A DNA stretch of 10,837 nucleotides from Deltaproteobacteria bacterium. GTDB taxonomy: Bacteria > Myxococcota_A > UBA9042 > DTJE01. Below the pieces are notes generated by a model. The model searched no databases. It had not been told where the DNA came from and worked only from the letters and a program-made list of their open reading frames with translations. The stretch is from NCBI GenBank assembly GCA_013151875.1, contig JAADHL010000095.1, positions 1 through 10,837 of the forward strand, in the 5' to 3' direction. This document shows, piece after piece, positions 7,620-10,837 of this stretch. The position numbers and the translations under genes are program-made. How positions within the stretch are numbered: the first letter of the stretch is position 1; each line of letters opens with the position of its first letter.

Positions 7620-8020
7620 GAGCCGGCCTCCTTCGTCGGGGATGCATTCTGGATGCAGATCTCCAGAAAGGCAAGCAGATCATGATCGACAAGTCGGTAG
7701 TACGCCATCTTTCCCTGCGAGCGGAAACTCACCAGGCCGTTCTGCCTCAGCAGACGAAGTTGATGGGACACCGCGGACACCGATATACCCAGGACCTGGG
7801 CCAGGTCGCACACGCAGAGTTCGCCCGGGCCCAGCGCACGCAGGATCCGGATGCGGGTAGGATGAGCCACGGTCTTCAGGGTTTCCGCGACCAGATGGGA
7901 GACATCGTCCGAGGGAAGGGCGCCCATGGCCTGTCGGACCCGGTCCTCGTCAAAGGCAAAGACCTCGCAGGTGTCGTCCACGGCAGGCCGCGGATCGCTG
8001 ACCGCGTTCGAGCCGGTCAT
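7616..8020 (-). CDS. ArsR/SmtB-family metal-responsive repressor, CadC-like
   Basis: This 134-residue winged-helix repressor would bind the operon's operator and leave it when metal binds. Seen: the HPTRIRILRAL start of the DNA-binding core (53-63); the alpha3 metal motif ELCVCDLA (67-74) with Cys69 and Cys71; the recognition helix VSAVSHQLRLLRQNGLV (81-97); and the wing FRSQGKMAYYRL (99-110). The N-terminal DTCEVFAFDEDRV (16-28) closely matches the CadC N-terminus DTCEIFCYDEEKV. By recall of CadC, its Cd/Pb site uses Cys7, Cys11, Cys58 and Cys60; here the equivalents are Cys18, Ala22, Cys69 and Cys71, so one thiol is missing. Of the alpha5 Zn site only Asp112 is kept. The ATG at 8020 overlaps the DUF302 stop (ATGA, 8017-8020), and the gene's stop overlaps the next start. 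It most likely autoregulates the operon from the promoter near 8443-8470. Inducer is probably Cd, Pb or Zn class, but the altered site leaves this open. Confidence 0.95.
   Translation of the reverse strand: MTGSNAVSDPRPAVDDTCEVFAFDEDRVRQAMGALPSDDVSHLVAETLKTVAHPTRIRILRALGPGELCVCDLAQVLGISVSAVSHQLRLLRQNGLVSFRSQGKMAYYRLVDHDLLAFLEICIQNASPTKEAGS
7627..7632 (-). promoter_or_regulatory. Ribosome-binding site deciding the GTG start of the Cys-rich gene
   Basis: The minus strand reads AGGAGG inside the end of the repressor gene, with a 7-base spacer to GTG at 7619. This consensus site supports the non-ATG start and the GTGA overlap (7616-7619) with the repressor stop. Confidence 0.8.
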
Positions 8021-8415
8021 ATGCTTTCCAGGACCCGCGTCAGCTTGCCGCGCACCTGCTCCACAACCGGTTCCAGCGAAGGATTATCCACGGGCTGAAA
8101 CATCTTTCTGGGGTCCACGGCCGATACCACGCTGCTTCCGGGTTCGGTCTCGAACACGATCACGTTGCAGGGCAACACCAGTCCGATGAACGGCTCTTCC
8201 GTCAGGGCCTTGTGGGCCAGCGAGGGGTTGCACGCACCCAGGATGGCGTATTTCTTGAAATCCACGTCCAGCTTTTTCTTGAGCGTGGCCTTTACGTCAA
8301 TCTCGGTCAGCACCCCGAACCCCTCGGTTTTGAGCGCCGCGACCGTCCTTTCGACCGCCGCGTCGAATTCGACGCCTTCAAGTTCCTTCGTCAATCCATA
8401 ATTCGGTTTTTCCAT
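8017..8415 (-). CDS. DUF302 family protein, first gene of the metal-efflux operon
   Basis: This 132-residue protein is one complete DUF302 domain with no signal peptide or membrane segment, so it is probably cytoplasmic. Family hallmarks seen: GFGVLTEIDVKATLKKKLD (32-50), YAILGACNP (56-64) and GLVLPCNVIVFE (78-89), with two conserved cysteines (Cys62, Cys83), then AVDPRKMF (99-106). The biochemical role of DUF302 is not established; members occur beside sulfur-oxidation, copper and other metal genes. Here it leads an operon with a CadC-like repressor and two metal exporters, so a metal- or thiol-related role is plausible but inferred. The ATG at 8415 has GGAG (8423-8426) 7 bases upstream and a short leader of about 20 bases from the predicted transcription start. 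The end overlaps the repressor gene by 4 bases. Confidence 0.92.
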   Translation of the reverse strand: MEKPNYGLTKELEGVEFDAAVERTVAALKTEGFGVLTEIDVKATLKKKLDVDFKKYAILGACNPSLAHKALTEEPFIGLVLPCNVIVFETEPGSSVVSAVDPRKMFQPVDNPSLEPVVEQVRGKLTRVLESI

Positions 8416-8434
8416 GATCTTTCTCCAAACAACA

Positions 8435-8471
8435 CTTGAACAACTATAGAAATGAAAAACGATTTGTCAAG
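8435..8471. promoter_or_regulatory. Candidate ArsR/CadC operator: inverted repeat across the promoter
   Basis: CTTGAACAA (8435-8443) and TTGTCAAG (8464-8471) form an imperfect inverted repeat whose arms flank the -10 and include the -35. A second, more compact possibility is TGAACA-AC-TATAGA (8437-8450), whose left half matches the TGAACA half-site of the SmtB operator as I recall it. Either placement would let the repressor block RNA polymerase. Which one is used cannot be decided from sequence alone. Confidence 0.5.
8443..8470 (-). promoter_or_regulatory. Sigma70-type promoter of the metal-efflux operon
   Basis: On the minus strand a perfect -35 TTGACA (8465-8470) is followed after 16 bases by TATAGT (8443-8448) as -10, placing transcription start near 8436, about 20 bases before the DUF302 ATG. 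The 16-base spacer is slightly short, as seen in some metal-regulated promoters. Local sequence is AT-rich compared with the surroundings. No other promoter this good is visible in the operon. Confidence 0.72.
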
Positions 8472-8594
8472 GGGTCGCTCTCGTCTGACGGATTTCATCC
8501 CGGCCCATGACCGTTCGTCTTGGGGATATTCCTCATCCTGCGGTCCTCATCCTGTGGGCAAAAGGAGCCGAACGAGTGGGCCCTGGGGCGCCAC
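8472..8594. other. Intergenic region between esterase-like gene and metal operon
   Basis: This 123-bp stretch separates the upstream gene's stop (8595) from the operon promoter. It holds an 11-base direct repeat TCCTCATCCTG (8530-8540 and 8544-8554, 3 bases apart). I looked for an intrinsic terminator for the upstream gene on the minus strand and found no GC-rich stem followed by a T-run. Nothing else is recognisable here. Confidence 0.4.
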
Positions 8595-10028
8595 CTAGCG
8601 CGGTGTGGTGGCGGCGACCTGGCGGACGTAGACGAGGGCGTCGAACTGCTCGCGGGGAACCACGGGAGTGGGGTGGCCGTACAGGGGCCACGCGCTCGCA
8701 AAGGAAACAATGGCGCTGTCGGTGCCGACCAGCAGGGCGTCGGCAGTCGTGGCCTGCCCCAACGCTACTTCCAGGCTGTCGGCGGGCGCCTCAAAGCTGG
8801 ACGTGCCCAGCCCGAAGGTGGTCTTGCCGAGGTGCTCTCCGGCTTCGTAGATCTGCCCGATTACCAAGTATCGGGAGCCCCATGCCGACGCGGCGAGGTA
8901 CGTCCCGAGCGCAGGCGAGAATCCGCCCCCCTCGGGAATTCCAGCGCTGACCGAGCGCGCGCAGTGCCAGTTGTGGGAGATGACGAGGAGGCCCGTACCA
9001 GGCTCCAGCCGGGCAAGCTCGCTCTCGACGTTCCGAATCATGCCGGGCTCGCGGTAGGTCGCATTGCCGGTAAGGAACTTGCCCGCGAAAAGCAAGGTGA
9101 GGAAGTTCAACCCGTCACTGAGATTGGCGGCATTTGTCTCTGCCCTCAGCCAGGCCGGCTCATCGCTCGCAGCAACATAGGCATCGCGGCGTGAGCGCAA
9201 TTGATCAAGGAGCTGCGCAGCAGACTGCGCGGCACTCTGGGAGTTACTGCTTTTGAGGGCCGAGTCCCAGGTCGCCACCTCCGTGGGCTCCACGACCGCC
9301 AGGTAACCCAGCAACGCATCGATGGTCATGCCCGTCTGGATCGACACATCGAAGCCGGACAGCCGTAAACTGTCGCCCGCCGGCAGTTCCTCCCGGATGG
9401 CTCGAAGCTCCTGCACCAGTTGCAAAGCTTCCTCGATGTCGAGGAGAGTCCCCCCGAAATCGCTGAGCCCGAGATCGAGGTCATCGGGGTCGCCGGTAGC
9501 CAGGTAGCGGTCCCACGGTTCGATGTTGGCCGCCGGAGCCTCGACGAGGATCGTCCTTACACCGTGCTGGTGGACCAAGTACCGGGCAATCAGCGCGTGT
9601 ATGATGAAGGACTCCCGGACCCCGTGGTCGTTTTCGGCCGAGCAGAAGACCGCCTTGCCGGTCGCCTCCGTATCTATGGCCCTGAGCGCGCACATTACGG
9701 CGTGCTCGTCTGAAGAAACGGCGGATGGCAGGAGGAGCTCAGTTCCCTCGATGAGGCTCGGCGCCGGCGCAACGCAATCCGCAAGGCCAAGGGGATCGAT
9801 AGGCCCCGCATCAGCTTCAGCAGCGGTGTCGGTCGCCGGCGCATCGTCTGACTCCGGCGCAGCATCGTTGGGATCTGTGGGCCCAATATCGTCGCCAGGA
9901 GTCGTGGCAGCGTCAACTCCCGAAACAGGGCCAGAGCCGGAGCCGCAGCCCGCCACCCACCCCGTCAACACGATCAGGCACCCAACACCGATGCAGCAAG
10001 CAAAACGGCTTCGATCAGGCATCTTCAT
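8595..10028 (-). CDS. Lipoprotein with erythromycin-esterase-like domain
   Basis: This 477-residue lipoprotein has a signal peptide ending in lipobox VAGC (25-28), a low-complexity Asp/Ala/Pro/Thr-rich linker (about 29-78) and a domain (about 90-470) resembling the erythromycin esterase (EreA/EreB) superfamily. Matching features: ExxHG at 132-136 (Glu132, His135), where Ere enzymes have GExxHG; EAPAAN with Glu163, 28 residues after the His, the spacing I recall from EreB; YREPGMIRNV (325-334), like the Ere RDxxMAxN segment; and SHNWHCAR (351-358; His352, His355), like HNxH. The candidate catalytic residues are therefore kept, but substrate is unknown: most family members are not proven macrolide esterases, and a surface lipoprotein form differs from the cytoplasmic resistance enzymes. 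I chose ATG 10028, because GGAGG lies 7 bases before it; an in-frame ATG at 10082 would add 18 residues ahead of the signal peptide. It begins 68 bases after the membrane-protein gene. Confidence 0.85.
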   Translation of the reverse strand: MKMPDRSRFACCIGVGCLIVLTGWVAGCGSGSGPVSGVDAATTPGDDIGPTDPNDAAPESDDAPATDTAAEADAGPIDPLGLADCVAPAPSLIEGTELLLPSAVSSDEHAVMCALRAIDTEATGKAVFCSAENDHGVRESFIIHALIARYLVHQHGVRTILVEAPAANIEPWDRYLATGDPDDLDLGLSDFGGTLLDIEEALQLVQELRAIREELPAGDSLRLSGFDVSIQTGMTIDALLGYLAVVEPTEVATWDSALKSSNSQSAAQSAAQLLDQLRSRRDAYVAASDEPAWLRAETNAANLSDGLNFLTLLFAGKFLTGNATYREPGMIRNVESELARLEPGTGLLVISHNWHCARSVSAGIPEGGGFSPALGTYLAASAWGSRYLVIGQIYEAGEHLGKTTFGLGTSSFEAPADSLEVALGQATTADALLVGTDSAIVSFASAWPLYGHPTPVVPREQFDALVYVRQVAATTPR

Positions 10029-10035
10029 GAAAAAA

Positions 10036-10040
10036 CCTCC
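10036..10040 (-). promoter_or_regulatory. Ribosome-binding site deciding the start of the esterase-like lipoprotein
   Basis: The minus strand reads GGAGG followed by a 7-base T-rich spacer and ATG at 10028. The resulting protein starts directly with a normal lipoprotein signal peptide, unlike the longer open frame. Confidence 0.75.
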
Positions 10041-10096
10041 GGGAAGGTCGCGACGTTGTGGTCCAGATGGGGCTGCCTGCATCCCGAGTTATCCGT

Positions 10097-10624
10097 TCAG
10101 GCACCGAACCCCAGGAACGCGCTGCAAACCAGGATCGTCAGGGCGAAATACAGGCAGATCTCGCAAAGGCCCTTGCGCCTGGCGCGCTTTGCAAAGAATT
10201 CCCTTTCTTTTTCAGGATCAGGTCCGGCGTCGGGCGTGAAGGACGAGAACAGCTCCCTCAGTCTCGGATTGATCTGGAAAAAGATGATGAACATGATGAT
10301 CATCATCCCGAGTAGGGAGGCGAGTTTCAACCCCAGCGCGGCCATGCCCACGGGATGCAGGGAATGGAAGGCGCCCTGGAACGCGTAATGGTTCAGCGGC
10401 ATGCCCAGCCCCGTGAACCACAGGATCGCGATGAACGCCATGCAGTACGGGGCGTTTCCCTGCAGGGTGTCCTCCACGACTTTGTCCAATTTGTAATCGA
10501 GCTTCGGGCCGTACTGCCCGCGCTTTGTGACGAGCGCCCTGTTGTAGAACGGCGCGGCCGCGCATCCCACCAGTGCGATGTTGTGCAGCGCCAGAAGGAT
10601 GGAGTGGATGATCTGCTCCGCCAT
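10097..10624 (-). CDS. Four-helix integral membrane protein of unknown function
   Basis: I do not recognise a named family for this 175-residue protein. Four hydrophobic segments are visible: about 8-24, 59-78, 93-117 and 154-172. Loops include a basic segment 29-52 and a charged cytoplasmic-looking loop 120-152 (RLRELF, then EKEREFFAKRARRKG). Histidines sit at or beside membrane segments (His14 in helix 1; His79, His87, His90 around helices 2-3), a pattern vaguely like CopD-type or heme-binding membrane proteins, but too weak for assignment. Cys154, Cys157 (CEIC) and Cys167 lie in helix 4. The ATG at 10624 has AAGGAG (10633-10638) 8 bases upstream and lies 32 bases after the stop of the rhodanese-domain gene, so the two are probably co-transcribed. 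Confidence 0.85.
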   Translation of the reverse strand: MAEQIIHSILLALHNIALVGCAAAPFYNRALVTKRGQYGPKLDYKLDKVVEDTLQGNAPYCMAFIAILWFTGLGMPLNHYAFQGAFHSLHPVGMAALGLKLASLLGMMIIMFIIFFQINPRLRELFSSFTPDAGPDPEKEREFFAKRARRKGLCEICLYFALTILVCSAFLGFGA

Positions 10625-10656
10625 GATTCAGTCTCCTTGTTTCGACTTCCTGGTAG

Positions 10657-10837
10657 TCAGTTCGTTTGCCCGGACGCGCTGGATTCAACCGGAAGGCCCG
10701 CATCGCGCCACTCCGGGTAGCCGTCCGACATCCTGACCGCCTGGACGCCGTGTTTCCTCAACAACCGAACCGCCTTGGCAGACAGCACGCAATAGGGACC
10801 GCGGCAATAGGCCGCCACCGGCCTGGCCGGGTCGATC
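10657..10837 (-). CDS. Rhodanese-domain protein, C-terminal part (cut by right window edge); likely ArsR-rhodanese regulator
   Basis: Only the last 59 residues are in the window. They form the end of a rhodanese (sulfurtransferase-like) domain: PVAAYCRGPYCVLSAKAVRLL, with the first Cys in the active-site loop, then the closing segment DGYPEWRDAGLPV and a short polar tail. The loop YCRGPYCV and the EWRxAGLPV ending are, from memory, characteristic of ArsR/SmtB regulators fused to a C-terminal rhodanese domain, so the missing N-terminus may be a winged-helix DNA-binding domain. A stand-alone rhodanese remains possible. The two cysteines five residues apart could make the domain redox- or persulfide-responsive. 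It sits directly upstream of the four-helix membrane protein gene. Confidence 0.88.
   Translation of the reverse strand, partial: IDPARPVAAYCRGPYCVLSAKAVRLLRKHGVQAVRMSDGYPEWRDAGLPVESSASGQTN

Noticed and set aside
7235..8098. Long plus-strand open frame (287 codons) across the Cys-rich and repressor genes
   Set aside because: Its translation is Arg/Pro/Gly-rich with no domain, and it lies antisense to two well-supported overlapping genes; long shadow frames are expected at this GC content.
8472..8594. Intrinsic terminator after the esterase-like gene
   Set aside because: No stem of useful length followed by a T-run was found on the minus strand; GGGCCC-type palindromes here have no usable loop or tail.
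10029..10048. Small hairpin ACCT/AGGT followed by a T-run on the minus strand, as a terminator
   Set aside because: The stem is only about 4 base pairs and coincides with the ribosome-binding site of the next gene, so it is better explained as that site.
10029..10082. Longer start for the esterase-like lipoprotein at 10082
   Set aside because: It would put 18 non-hydrophobic residues before the signal peptide and has no good ribosome-binding site, while ATG 10028 has GGAGG at ideal spacing.

Overview
This 10.8 kb window is GC-rich and densely coded. All ten genes I can support lie on the minus strand, so transcription runs from the right edge to the left edge. It reads as a chromosomal accessory region of a Gram-negative bacterium: there is an outer-membrane factor, a tripartite RND pump and several lipobox proteins. 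The long Asp/Ala/Pro/Thr-rich linker behind the lipobox of the 8595-10028 protein, together with the codon use, loosely suggests Myxococcota or another deltaproteobacterial-type lineage. No ribosomal or housekeeping gene is present to settle this.

The core (about 8471 down to 1) is a heavy-metal efflux operon. In transcription order it holds: a sigma70-like promoter with an inverted repeat (8435-8471); a DUF302 protein; a CadC-like ArsR/SmtB repressor; a small exported cysteine-rich protein of unknown function; a 127-bp spacer with a potential RNA fold; the outer-membrane factor, membrane-fusion protein and inner-membrane pump of a CzcCBA/CusCBA-type RND system; a PII-like signalling protein of the efflux-associated (PII-NG) type; and a P1B-type metal ATPase cut by the left edge. 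Three junctions use 4-base start/stop overlaps and the others near the 3' end have 11-20 bp gaps, which indicates one co-regulated unit. The apparent logic is that the repressor senses metal, the P1B ATPase moves metal from cytoplasm to periplasm, and the RND pump moves it on across the outer membrane. The PII protein probably couples a nucleotide or metal signal to one of the transporters.

Upstream (8595-10837) lie the C-terminal end of a rhodanese domain whose active-site context matches ArsR-rhodanese fusion regulators, a four-helix membrane protein of unknown function, and a lipoprotein with an erythromycin-esterase-like domain. These three are closely spaced and may form a second transcription unit.

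The two most interesting points are the PII-like protein, whose T-loop has lost both tyrosines and carries a His/Cys cluster, and the unassigned exported Cys-rich protein between repressor and pump. No tRNA, rRNA, CRISPR, insertion sequence or credible plus-strand gene was seen. No gene-free stretch exceeds 180 bases.
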